Positions 46,678 to 60,600 of a stretch of DNA of 64,000 nt are shown here, piece by piece. Every line of letters starts with the position of its first letter. Positions within the stretch are counted from its first letter, which is position 1. The notes under the pieces were generated by a model. The model saw only the letters and a list, made by a program, of their open reading frames with translations. It did not search any database and had not been told where the DNA came from. Origin of the DNA: Rhyacophila brunnea (Eukaryota; Arthropoda; Insecta; Trichoptera; Rhyacophilidae); contig JAGYXB010000956.1 in the NCBI GenBank assembly GCA_022495005.1, positions 62,001-126,000 of the forward strand. Reading direction: 5' to 3'. A program made the position numbers and the translations under genes.

Positions 46678-49600
46678 GTTTGTAAATAGAACAATTAAAT
46701 TGAACCATTCCTTTCCAAAAAACAATTCACCCACGACCGACAATTTATTTGATTTTGTTAAACGATATTTTATTTATTTCTCATCACATAACCATGAAGG
46801 GTTTGCAGATGAGGTTTCAACATTTTGAGGTTATATTTTAGTTTAATATAATACCTATATAATATGAAGCTAGCGCATGTCTAATTTGGCTAATTAAATA
46901 TCCACTTTGTTAGAAGGATACCTCTATGAGCAGTGACATAATAATATATGTGCCAGTAGTGCGAGTTTTTGAATTAACCCAAGTATAAAGGGATACTGGT
47001 ACTAGGGGAAATTTGTAAATAAATTTTGGTTATGGGCTTTTCCCGCTAATCCAAGTCATCATTTGGTATCTAGCGTCAAATGCTCATGAAAGTTTTGTAT
47101 GAGGAGTGATTATCCATTGTACCATAAACGACCCTGGTAGTCCAATGTCTAAAGGGGTATACCAGGGTTTCCCATTTCGCGTGAAGTGACAATATATCTA
47201 TGCGATTTTATTAAGCCCGGTTTTTTTTTCACTACTTAGTACACTGTTGTTATTGAGTGTTGTAGTGTTTAAATGAAAGAAAAAAATGTGTACAAAAGAT
47301 TTTTTGGTACAGCGGAAACACATTTTGAAAATAGCCGATATACTGGATTATTTTTTAGGTTAACCTAACCAAACCTAAACTAACCCAACTAACAAATAAT
47401 CCAGTATATCAGGTATTTTCAAAATGTGTTTTCCGCTGTATTCCTCATAACCGAACTGTACCGATTTTTTCACTGATTTGCTATTTTTGGTGTGCTAGGT
47501 GCATTATAATATTTTGACCATGGTATATTTTATAGCCTATCTTTATCGTATATAAATGAAATAATCCATTGAACATTAAAAATAATTGATTGCACATGAA
47601 TGATGAATAGGAAACTTGACTGTGGTGAAACGGTGGTTTGATTTTCAGCTCCCGATGGGAAACAGCTGACATTCATGTATCTGGCTAACGATGTGATCCA
47701 GAACAGCAAAAAGAAGGGGCCCGAGTACGGGCGGGAGTTTGGAGAGATTCTCAAGAAATCATTTCAACTGATGGCCGCCACCGGGATCGACAAAAGGACC
47801 AAAGATTCTCTCTTTCGAATCCTCAACATATGGGGGGAGCGAGGGGTGTACGACTCCAAACAGATACAAGAGTTCAAAGAAATAGGTGAGTGCTGCACTA
47901 CAACCCCTTTTTTCCCTCTGTCAATGCTGGCTGTGTTGATATCATGATACCGAATGTTTTCATTTAACATACCTAATAAAATATAAATTTGAAGTTCAAA
48001 ATTGAGAAACATTTCTGATGAACATAATATGAGGCATCTATCTACTTCCGATACCCGCCAAATCCACACGCAACCAATTTTGAAACCTTATTATTTTTCT
48101 TTTTTTGAAATATATTGAAAATTTATCATAAACACTTACCAATCATAATATCCTAAATGTCTCATTATTGGACCAGTATTCTTCCAAATTTTAAATTATT
48201 CAAAACAAACGCCTGAGACTGGCATTCTGTCTTCAAAGACAGGCGAATAAGTTCGCGTTTTTTGTATGGCCGGGCGTACAGCGCCGAATGCTTAAATGAA
48301 TGCTTGAATGCTTAAATTAAACATATAAAAATGCACATAATGTTAAAAAGTATGAGTCTTAATGACTTAACAATAAATTGCCGAAATATTTTTTTTTTAC
48401 GGTATAAAAATAAAAAACCCGTTTGGAGGTAGTAGAGTTTGATTGTTATCATAGAATTTGGCGCAGTTGGTAAGTAACCACTGTTGGATTTGGCGTCATT
48501 CGATGGTTACAACTTAACATTTGTTTCAGCATGATACAGGGTCACCAGCAATAATTAGTTCAAATGCAAGTTTCAGTTTTAAATTTTTTTATTGAATAAA
48601 ATTAATTACATAATATGACATAAAATAATAAAAGCTATAGACCAGGGGTTCTCAACTGGAGAACAAGTGTTACCGCCTTTTCGAAAACGTATACAAAATA
48701 ACAGTTAAGTAAGTCCTTAATTTGAAGAAAACAGGTTTTCACAAAAAATTAGTTTTTAATAAAACGATACAATTATAATATTCTTTATCAACATTTTTTC
48801 ACCATCACTATTCATTGCGCACACGAATGTTGCACTTGCGCCCAGATTGGAAATCTCTACTATAGGCAATACTAGCATGCAGGTAGAATATTTATTAATA
48901 ATAATTTGTAGGTACATACTATTTTAAAATCCTACATTATTTAAAAAAAAGCAATATTAACACTTTACGGTCCGGTAACGCCACATTGGCGTCCTTTGCA
49001 AGCCGAACGTTACGATCCGGTGACGCCTACGTGGCGTCCTCACATAGGCATATCTTTACTGTGAAAAATAAATATGAAATTTAATATTTGGTTGCAAGAT
49101 CTATCGACAGATGGTTGAATGACATGTGCAAGAAGTAAAAGCACGATGGAAAAAAAATATTGCGCGGTTTTTACAGAGATGGCGGACGTAATACCATTCA
49201 GTATTTTTTTGTACCTATACCATTTTTTTAATTAGTTACAAGCCCGTTTCTAGGCGGGTGAATCACGAGACATAAACAAAAAAGGTAATAAACACTCAAT
49301 GTTATATTCCAGTGTCTTCACTTCAACTTCGAAATTTTATTGTCGACCCTTTTCAGTGGTAGTCAACCATTTATCAACCTGCATTCTTTTTTTTTAAATG
49401 AACGCGATTTTTATCTATGAAATTGCGTGCTATTTGATATTTTGTCTTTAATGGTTTACTACCCACGAAACGTCCACCATGCTTCATCATCCATGATAGA
49501 AATTTTATCTTGAAAATGAGAACAGTTATAAATGTGAACTTTATCGCGTTGTTATTTTCGTTCGCTTTTTTCGGGAGATTATTGCTTGTGTAACTGCATA

Positions 49601-51592
49601 AATAATAGCTATTATTATTTATATTTGTTGCACTAATTTCATTGAAAAAATAATTAATCTAAGTATATTTTAGCTAGGATATATATTTTTTATTAGTTTT
49701 ATCTCCAAAAACACTTTTTAAAATGGAGGACCAATCGTTTTTAGAGGAAAACTATGCGGATTGTATGTCAGATATTCCCAGTGACTGTGAAGATATCGGA
49801 GATTTTAGTGATATTGAAAAAGACTCATTTGCTCCTTTGAGAACACGCGCACGTACAACATATTGCGTGAGTGATTCTGAGGATCTCCGCCGAGAGAGAA
49901 CAAGCTATTTGAAGGATTATCAGGAGTAACATTTGACACTGATAATTTAAGTCCTGAAGCTAAATCTAAAAAATGAGTGGACATAACCATGTCGGAGTTA
50001 AAAAAGTGGTTCGGGTTGGTGATAATAATGGGAATTGTCAGAAAAGCGACTACATCTTATTGGTCGACAAATCCACTTATAGAGACTCCCATATTTTCGA
50101 AAACTATGCCACGTAAGCGGTTTTTCAAATATTGCGATATTTACAATTCACTAATAATGAAAAATGAAATTTCACGATTTTTTGTTGAACATAAAGTTTG
50201 GATCGAGGATATACAGACATCTGAATCAATTGATGTTGCGGAAACGCATGCACCTTCTATATCTTCTGATACAGATTCAACCCATAAAACCAGTTCACCT
50301 ACTTCATTACAAAGTATAGGCAGTATAAAATTACATCAAATATCTCCGCAATTTTCAGTCACAATCAAATATTTCCGCAACTAATAAACGTTTAAGAAGA
50401 AAGTGTGAAGTGTGTTCCTCACATAAACTTCGAAAAGAACCTATTTACATGTCCAAAGAGTGTAAAGTACCTCTACATCTACATATTGGTAATTGCTTTT
50501 CTTATCATTTAAAAAAGTGTATTAGTTGTTAGTTCATTTTACATTCATAGTTTTATAAACTATTTCAAATAATTTCAGCTTTAGTGTTTGATTTGTTTTA
50601 AATCTACTCGCACACTATATTATTATGTGCAAATAATTATTTCGTGCCTAGCCAGTTTATCTAAAGGTATTATCCATAAGATTGAGTGTTCATTCAAATA
50701 TTTTTGTGGAATATAAGTAGATGTTTGTTTTACAATTTATTGCTCATAGATTTTGTTATATGATTTTTTTACGCACGCCTCTGCACTGTTATTAGATTGT
50801 CTCGATTCTTACAAAAATACCAAATTGTAATAAGCGGTGGGAATGTATATGCGTGCATTTTATTTAATTGAATTTACTCGAAAATATGCACGCCACTGCA
50901 CTGCCTCAGCCATAAAACCCATAAAACCAATAAATCAGATTAGTGTTCGTTCGGGAATGAATGTGCATTTATTTTTAAACACTTCACAGTTTGTGTGAAG
51001 TCTTTGTTATTTTATTATATTTGATAATCAGAGATATGAGTAGCTAGCGCTAAAATGAATTGATACGTATTCTATAGCGGTGTAAAACATTTTGTATTTG
51101 AATATTTTATTACATTTTTTAATTAAAAAATAATATATTGTGATTGCTTTATATCAATGGGCTGTTTCCTTTACATTATATTTAACAAATTGAACTAATC
51201 TAATAACATATAATAAACAATTTACGAAAATTTACAAATTATATACTTTACCTTTATGGAACGTGGGCCAGAGGTTGACAAGTGTTGAATAAATGACACA
51301 ATTTGATGCATTGATATATTTTAAGTATTTTCTGAAAATTTTATTGAAATATATCAATAGGTTCAAAAGTTATATCATTTTTAACTTCGCGATCGAAATT
51401 TGTTGATTTTCATTTAAAAATACCGGATATTGGTGTAGGTACGTCGCGAAAATTCGCGGACTGTATAGTGTTAATTAGTACGTAATTTTTTAACAAATAG
51501 TTATGTAGGTACATTAATTATACATTTCAGTATAAACTATACACCACTTGCTGTTTATATATTTTGAGATTTGTAGTTTAAAACTATTTGAA

Positions 51593-51631
<39 letters not shown>

Positions 51632-54600
51632 CGTTTGCGTCATTTATTTTCCACCAGCAAGTGACTTGGAGGTGTATAAGTGTTTTATTGAGAGTATGCT
51701 ATCTAATATCAACTTAATTGATAGAAAGATTATTGTAATGGGAGATTTTAATCTAAACTCAGCGCGTAGTGGTAAAAGAGTCAGCGATGACCTTGAATTT
51801 CTATGTTCTGTTTTTGGATTTTCTCAGCACAATGATGTCTCTAACTCTAGCAATGGACTTTTGGATAGGGTATTTAGCAATATCGACTTATCGCTTTCAC
51901 GGTGCATGTCTCCTCTTGTACGCGAAGATGTGTATCATCCAACCTTAGTTTTTCTGCTCAGGTTTCGGTCGACTCGTCCGCTTCAGACTCCAATTCCCTC
52001 TTAGAAAACCAACCAATTCGGCGGGTGGAGGTTTGAAGGCGGAAACTTCAAGCTACTTTACTCATTGATGAGTGAAGTGGACTGGAGTGAGTTGCTCGAG
52101 ATTTGTGATGTGAATGAGGCGGTACAATGTTTTTACAATATTGTGTATAATATTTTTGATCAATGTTTTTCAAGGAAGTCGCCATGTCGTGGTGGAAGGC
52201 GATACCCGAGGTGGTTTTCTCGGGAGATTATTGGGGACATTAAGGTCAAGCATAACTATCATACAGCATGGAAGGCTGGGCATGATCGGACTGACTATAT
52301 CATGTTTAGCATCTATCGTTCGAAAGTGAGACAAACTGTTCGACGGGCCTATCGAACATATATGGAAACGGTAGGAGATTCCATTCGCGAAAATCCTAAA
52401 TTGTTTTGGAATTACGTAAAATCGTTAAGAAGAGATGGTGGGTTTACCGATAGGATGAGTTGGAAGGGCGAAGAGGTGACCGGACATGGATTGGCAGAAG
52501 CATTTGCTGGTCATTTCAAGTCTGTCTACGCAAGTAGTATTCCAAATCTGGATGTTGCCTCAACGTCAGGAAAACCGTCATGTGGTGCCCAATCCGTCGA
52601 TATTTTTCAATTAATGAGGGCGATGTACTTCAGTTTATTAAAAAACTGAAGAATACTCGCTCTTTGGGACCTGATTATGTTCCTACATTTTTTTTAAAGG
52701 GTTGTATTGACTTCGTCAAAGGCCCGCTTTCATATATATTTAATCTCGCAATGGAGACAGGTATCTTCCCGGAAACGTGGAAGATGTCGAAGGTTACTCC
52801 AATCCATAAGAGTGGTACAGAGTCATCAGTGGAGAATTGCAGGCCGATAGCTGTTCTCTCTGCACCAGCAAAAGTTCTTGAGATGATCATGCACAACATG
52901 ATTTCTCCAAAAATTGAGTCATTTATAATAAATGAACAGCATGGATTTAGAGCAGGCCGATCAACGGAAACTAACCTGATGGTATTTACCGATTATGTGT
53001 CATCGGCACTGGATAGAGGCCACCAGGTTGACTGTTCTTACAATGACTTCTCGAAAGCATTTGAAAAGGTCGATCATGACATCCTGATGAAAAAACTCCA
53101 ACTTATTGGATTGTCGGATCGATTTTTGAAACTATTCGGGAGTTATTTTAGGAACCGTCAACAATACGTATCGTACGGCCTTTATCAGTCACAGACCTTT
53201 TACACATTTTCTGGTGTCCCCCAGGGCTCAAACTTAGGGCCGTTGCTGTTCACGATTTTTATAAATGACATAGCATTGGTAATAAAAATGCTATGTTTTT
53301 GTTGTTCGCTGATGACTTGAAACTCTTTTTGGAAGTTGTCACCTTGGACGATTGTCATCAGCTCCAACTTGATATAGATTATGTATTAAATGGGGGCAGG
53401 CGTAACAAACTAGAATTCAATATTGATAAATGCAATCTTTTATCGTTTACCAGAGCCTCAAAAGTGTTGTTTTTCCAATACTCGATGCATAACAGAGTTC
53501 TGTCACGAATATCATCTGTAAGGGATCTTGGCATTACGTTTGAGAGTAAACTGACATTTATTAGCCATATAGTTACCATTTGTAACAAAGCGCTTAAAAT
53601 GTTGGGCTTCGTCATGCGTACTTCCGGGTCTTTTCAGATGTTACGGTATTAAAACTTTTATTTAATTCTTTAGTTCGAAGCAGACTTGAGAGTGGGTCTA
53701 TTGTTTGGGCACCGCACCAGTTGAAGTATGGCCTTATGGTGGAGAGGGTACAGAAGAAATTCTTGAGACTCCTTTACTTGAGGTTGTATGGATACCATCC
53801 GTGGCTTTATCCAACTGACTTTCTCTTAGGCATGCTTACATACTGCAGTCTGCAATTTAGAAGAAATCTTTATTTAGCTGCATATTTTTTTCGACTTATA
53901 CAAGGTATAAATGAGAACTCTGCCATTCTGGGCAGTGTTGACCTTTGTGTCCCTGATAACTATCTTAGAAATAGAGACCACCAGTTGTTTATTCTCCCAA
54001 GGTGCAGAACCAACCTGCCACTGGTAATGCCAATTGGGAGAGTGATAACTATGTTCAACGAAATTGCTTCGGTGTTGATATATTCCACCTACGTGAGAAT
54101 GAGTTTAAGTGGATGTTGTTTTATAAATTCTTAAAATAGGGTCTGCTTAACTCATCCGATGTACTTCCTTGTACCTATCTAATTCATCTACTGATATATC
54201 TCTTTTTTTTATGTAATACTGTTATATTTATATATCTTTGTTTCTAAATGTCATGTTGTGAACGTCTTAAACTTATAATTTGTAATGTCCACAATATGTT
54301 AAAAAAATAAATGAATTGAATTGAATTGAATATATATATTGAAAAAGAGACTAAAACATTTTCAAACTAAATTCATTTATTTTAAGTCATCTAATTGCTA
54401 TACCGAACGGGTATTTTCTTAGATGAATTTATAATGGCCAGAAACAAGAAACAGACGTCCTGTTGAGCTGATTAAAATCTTCAGCCAAGTACAAATAGAC
54501 GAGTGTCAGGAAAAAATCTTGTTTAATTATTATTTTAATAGTTAAAGAGTTTTGTTGTTTGTGTTGTCATTTAATTGATATTATAGAAATAAACGTTAGA

Positions 54601-57600
54601 AATATTGAACTGTGCTTTTTTAGGTTGTCCCGCTTTTTGCTACTAAATCCTGATTTTGTTTATTTCACATGATATAAATCCTGATTTGGAGTTTTGTTGT
54701 TCGTGTTTTGTCATTTAATTGATATTATAGTAGGTACTCTCTCAGTAATCCGCCACCCCATAAACCAGACAAGCGGCCAATTAGTGTAAGCGGTGGATTA
54801 TAGTGCATACATACAAAACATGGTAAAAGTTAAAACAGGTATTTCGTAAAAATAGTGTTTTTGAGAAATTTCTACTAGCAAATTATACATATTTATAAAC
54901 TAAGTTTAGTAACTAAATATTAAAAAGTAAATCACTTGACACAACCAGTTGTTCAATGAGGCAGGTATTTATGAATGGCTTAGGATTCCTGGCTTTCCCT
55001 ATGACCAAAAGCTTCATTTTGTGTGTCCCGGTTGCCTTGGAGCACGGCATAAATTGTGATGCAGTCCTTGGGCACTTTCCTCCTTGGTACATTACTTTCT
55101 TCACGATGAACGTACATTTTACGAAGGAGAAGTTTCCAAAATAAACCTGTCTCATCTGCGTTGTATACTTGTACGCGGTGGACTACTGAATTTGAAAATC
55201 GAATACCGGCAAATTATAGAGCTTGATTTTGTGCTTTCAACTAGTCAAAATAATGGCGGATTATAGTAGTTGTCGGATCATTGAGCGGCGGATTACTGAG
55301 AGTGTACTGTATAGAAATAAACATTATAAATATTGAACTATGCATTTTTTAGGTTGTCCCGCTTTTTGCTAATAAATCCCGATTTTGTTTATTTCACATT
55401 ATATAAATCCTGATTTGGTAAAATAATTATCTGGCAGCCCTGCTCCCCACTTATAATTGCAGCTGAGCGCAGCGGCGCTGGCAGATTTCCTCAATAATCT
55501 TTTGTTAAGCATTCACATCTCAGGACATCACTGACACGCATGACTGGGACGTGTGTCCGTGTTATTAAAATATTAACGAACATACTTCGGGACGGTTTCT
55601 TGTCACATTTTAGTGGATCCCGGCTCGACAAAAGAAGACACACCCGTCACCAAAAAACGGAAAACTGAAGAGACAACCGCTCTCGCGCAGGATGTCAAGC
55701 GCGCTAAAGCTCCCGACTCAGATTCATCCGGTGACGGCCCGCCCGAACCTCTCAGGAGAGAGAGGAAAAAGAGCGAGACGCGGTTGGAGGCTGATGGTTC
55801 TGTGGAGACGCACGTCACCCTCAGTCCCAAGAATCCGCCAGGAGACCCCCCTGAGCCCGAGGAGCTCGTCAAGGTGATACGCCTTTTACAATATTTATCG
55901 TCAACGGAGCGCTTCTACTCATTTTTAAATATAGGTATTTCGACGGTCCCTACGAGACATCTACAAAAATGCAATTTTACAGGAGAGCTATTTGAAGTAA
56001 AACATCTTACAACTTCTATGTTTTTATTACTAGACATCTGAAATTCAGTGAGTATTATAAATCTGCCTTTCTTGGGAAGAAGGCAATAACTGACTCTCAC
56101 ACACTTTCGAGATAAATGACATAATGTGTTTTTTCTCAAACTTTAGTACTGTGAATTAATAAAAAACCGGTGGTAATTTTTATTAGTAAGATGTTAAAAT
56201 ACAAACCGGTATTGTTTGGGCATAACCTGTTAACTGCAAAATGTTGAATTTACAGGAGAGCCATTTTAAGCTTTGAATTGCCCACATAAATTTCAGTTCA
56301 TTTTTTTGTTTAAAATTGAAAAAACGCTTTAAAATAAATAACTGAAGAAGAATATGACGATACTTAGATTTTCAGTTATTTCACTAATTAGGAAAATAAG
56401 GTCAGTTATCAGTAATCTAACTATGATAAGGTCTTTGGTCATGTTTTGACCAAACTAACCACTGTGTTTGTTCACATATCATCATATTATTACAATAGCG
56501 TTTTGAGCATTTTAAGTGAAATATAGATATCGGGTCATTACCAAATGGAAGATAATACTATAGTGACCCAATTTTTACTCTTAACATAAAATGACCAAAA
56601 AAGCAGTTATCAGGTTATGCCCAAACAACACCGAAACAAAGTAATAATAAACAAGTAGTAACTGCAATGAATAGGTGCAATTACTACCTTTTTGCTAAAA
56701 AAAATGTTTTATTTTAAAAGATGTCTATTTTTTCACTAAGGATTTTAACGGTATTTTAGTGATAATACTGATTTTAAAGTGAACAGAATATATAGCTTTC
56801 AAAATTACCTAACGGATGGCATTCATAACTCAATTTCACAATTTTTGCAAGTTACTGCCTTCTTCCTTAGATGGGCAGAAATACTATTCATAGATTAAAA
56901 TCTATTAGAAACCTCTTCATGAGGCGGCCTAGATCTACATAGGATTGTAGAGCCAATAATAATATTTTTATCTACGAATTATTACATTCTTTCTAAATTA
57001 TACACTTTTCGCAGAATTGTAGTTGTCTGACTTTTCAAACATTCATTAACCGGATCTATGCCTTAAGCGCGTTGATGCGCTCCATAAATTATGCATTACT
57101 ACATGAATATACGCATCCATGAAAGTTTGCTGCTGTTAAAAGGCAGATCGACATTTCGTCAGTATATTCCATTGAAAGCTAGTCGTTTTGACATTAAATT
57201 TTCTGTAATTTGTGACTGTGCTCCGGGATATGTTCTCAATTTTATTGTGTACACTGGACAAGCGACAGAATATATACAACACCCACATATAGGTATTTCA
57301 GACAGTGTAGCAATGACACTCATGGAGCCATATTTGAATCGGGGACATACATCATAATATCTAGATAATTGGTATACAAGTTCAATTTTATTTCAAAAAC
57401 TACATGACCGCAAAACCAATGCTCGCGGTACTGTAAAAAGAAACCGGAAAGGAATACCAAAGCTTACTGAAAAAGTGAAAAAGGGTGAAATGAAATCTTA
57501 TCAAACACTATTTCGGCACAAATCTGGAAGGTGTCCATGCTGACAACTCTTCATCCAATTATATGTTATCATATGAAAATAGATTACGCTTTATAATACA

Positions 57601-60600
57601 AGCAATTTTTTTTAAATCTTTAGGATGTAATTGGTTTTTTATTGAGTGCTAATCGTAAAATTTTGAAGAATAAACGAAAACGTTTTTATTTATTGAATTT
57701 TGAACCTCCTCTCGCTTTAAATATATATTTTTTCTCTCTTTTAAATCATATTAAACAATGACATTATTAATGGACAACGCACTCAATACAATAGCTAGCA
57801 AGTAAAATCGCGCATAGCGACATTCGCACATGTATACGTAGACTTAACGCAATTTCCATTATGCGATATCACTCATCGGGAATTTATAGCAATATCACCT
57901 TTATTGTAATGGCGTTAGAACAGTGTTTCTAGTGTCAATGTTCATTTGAGCGAACCCGTTCGAACCGAACCATTCGGCAGACCCGACAAAAAGTATCGGG
58001 AATTTATAGCAATATCACCTTTATTGTAATGGCGTTAGAACAGATTATGCCATTCGGCAGACCCGACACTAAAGTGAGTGTCATTTTTTTCCAGATGCTT
58101 CGTCCATATAATGGCATTGATATTAAAGCATCCTTTTTTTATTGATCTTCAAAAAAATCAAATGATTTACATATTTTTTGAGTTATTAATATTTGATTGT
58201 TGGAAGTCAATTTAGTATTCTATATCGGTCACCAATGGCTTAAGATAATGTCCTGTTCTTGAGAGAAAAAAATGATGATATGTATGTGTGTCATTAACAT
58301 TAAGGGGTGAAATGAAACGGTTGAATGATATCAGGTGCTGCTGGAGTTAGAGAACAGTGCGTCCAGCGATGCCGTTGTCCGTGAGAAGATCGCCTCACTG
58401 CCCCCGGAGGTCTCCGAAGTGCACTTGCTCGCCAACCTTGAAAGTTAGTCTTTTTAATTTTATCCACTTTTACTTTCACTATTCTTCTATGCATTTACAA
58501 TTATTTGTATGAAACATTTATAGCTATACGGAAAAAAATTGGCTGATTGACAAATGGCAGGAAAACATTCAAATCAAAGAAATCTTTTTTTAATTATGTG
58601 TGTATTAGAGATTCATTTGAAATTTAATATTACCTACTAAATTTGTTTACTACCCTGAGACTTCTTTCTTCTTTCACCCTGTCACGACCCAGCATTGGGG
58701 CATAGGACGAGCACAAGTTCGCCCCACTTCCCTCAGTCCATCGACAATTCTCGCGCCTCCCGTCATGCTAGATCACTTTTGTGGCACCGCTGCAGGGTGA
58801 GGGAGGGTTGGCCACGGCGACGGAACTCTTGAGGCTGTGCCATAAATGTACGAAGTGTCACACTCTCTGGCGGCATCTGAACACATGTCCCAGCCACTGT
58901 TGTTGTGTGTCGACTCACGAACTCGAATGTTTGTAACGTGCCCCTAAGATTCGGCGGAGACATTGATTCTCAAAGCTCAAAAGCCGAGACTACCCGACAG
59001 TTAACTGATAATCCCTCAGAGCAATAATATCCTTATTATTATTGCTGACAGCTAGTCTACCATAGTGGCCACTAATACACCTTTCCACCGACTTGCTTGG
59101 CTCATATCCCATGTGCATTTGTTTATTTTATGAGTAAACAGATGGTTTTGTTGAAAAGAAATTTGTCGAAAACACCTAGGTGGCCAGATAGGTTTTAACT
59201 AATATTATGGTACAGTATTAAATTGAAATTGTAAGTACCTATAGGTACATAATATCGTCACTTCATTACTACAACTAGATAACCTGATTTTCACTATTTT
59301 TGAAATAGCTATTGAATATGATTCTACATTTTCTTCTCTACAAAGTGATATAACTAGGTTAGTCAGAAGTTAATGGAAACTGTACACGTGTATGGATTTG
59401 CGTGCGGTCAAAAATCATACAGCTTTCCCTCCTCACTGTCAGTTTTTACCTACAGTCCTACAACATAGCGATATAAAACTTCATTAGCTTCACTGCTCCG
59501 ATTGTCTTACAAAATATCAAAAACCACCTACATGTCAAACCTATGTGAATTTAGCTATAAATTATTGATTGTCATTTTAATAATAGTACCCACTTCTATA
59601 TATTTTTCATGTAATGTTGTGATCGTCTTAAATTGAAGTGGGGGCAAACAAAATATCAATATTTCGAAAGATAAATGTATTAGTATAATAGTAACTACCT
59701 AAATAATATTTTTTCCAATTTTCCAAAAGTTTGTTCCATGCCAAGCAGAATATTAAATGCTTGCATTGAAATAATTAAGAGATAAAAACGACAGTCGTAT
59801 GGTTTGTTAATATCTACTATACCGTCATAACGTTGAGTTTCATTGTTTTATGATTATGACGGTGATTCCAGATAGAGAAGAAGCATTGAGTCTGTCAGAG
59901 GCGGTGGGTGCAGCCGTGCGGCTGTTGGCCGAGTACAATGCGCGGCTTTCTGCTGAGATGGACCGGCGCCGCGGTTTGGCCGCCGCCCTTCATGACTTTG
60001 CGCAGGCGCAACACGACCTCACGCGTCAGGCGGAGCAACGCCTCGAGGTAACCTTCCCCTTCGCAAATTCTCTTCTTTTTACCTTTATCCAGTAATACAC
60101 CAGAAAATTTCCTTCCTGAAATATTTTCTATAAATCAAAATTCCATACTGTAGCTCTGATTCGCTATTATCTCGCCAACTGATCAATGACTCCTGACCAG
60201 GTTCCCATGAGGTGTCAGGGATTTTTTATAAAACAGCTTTCAACTGAGATTTTGGATGTGAAAAAAACCATGTGACTTTGATCATGGAAAAAGAATCCCA
60301 ACCGTAAGACTACATAAATTTCGTTCAAGATGGAAAGATAGTGCCGAATTGGAATTAAAGATGTTGGGCGTCCTAAACTGGAGGGAAGCGACTTTGGACA
60401 GACCTGGATAAAGGCAGATGCTGGAGACCAAGACCTGCATAAGGTTGTACTGCCAGGAAGCAGAAGGAAAAGTTGAGCCTAACTGATGAGTCTGCATCGC
60501 GCTCAGGGAACACAGAATTAATGGGAACTGAAATACCTAACGGGTGCGGAGTAACAGGCAACCGATCTCGAGTGTGGAAGAATATGGGATAAACTTAAAC

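Noticed and set aside
48649..48900. hAT MITE starting 'caggggttctcaactgg'
   Set aside because: Only one terminus can be seen; no inverted partner or TSD was found, so not listed as an element.
58763..58963. Open frame on the minus strand in RPRD1 intron 4
   Set aside because: Short, no motif, no splice context.
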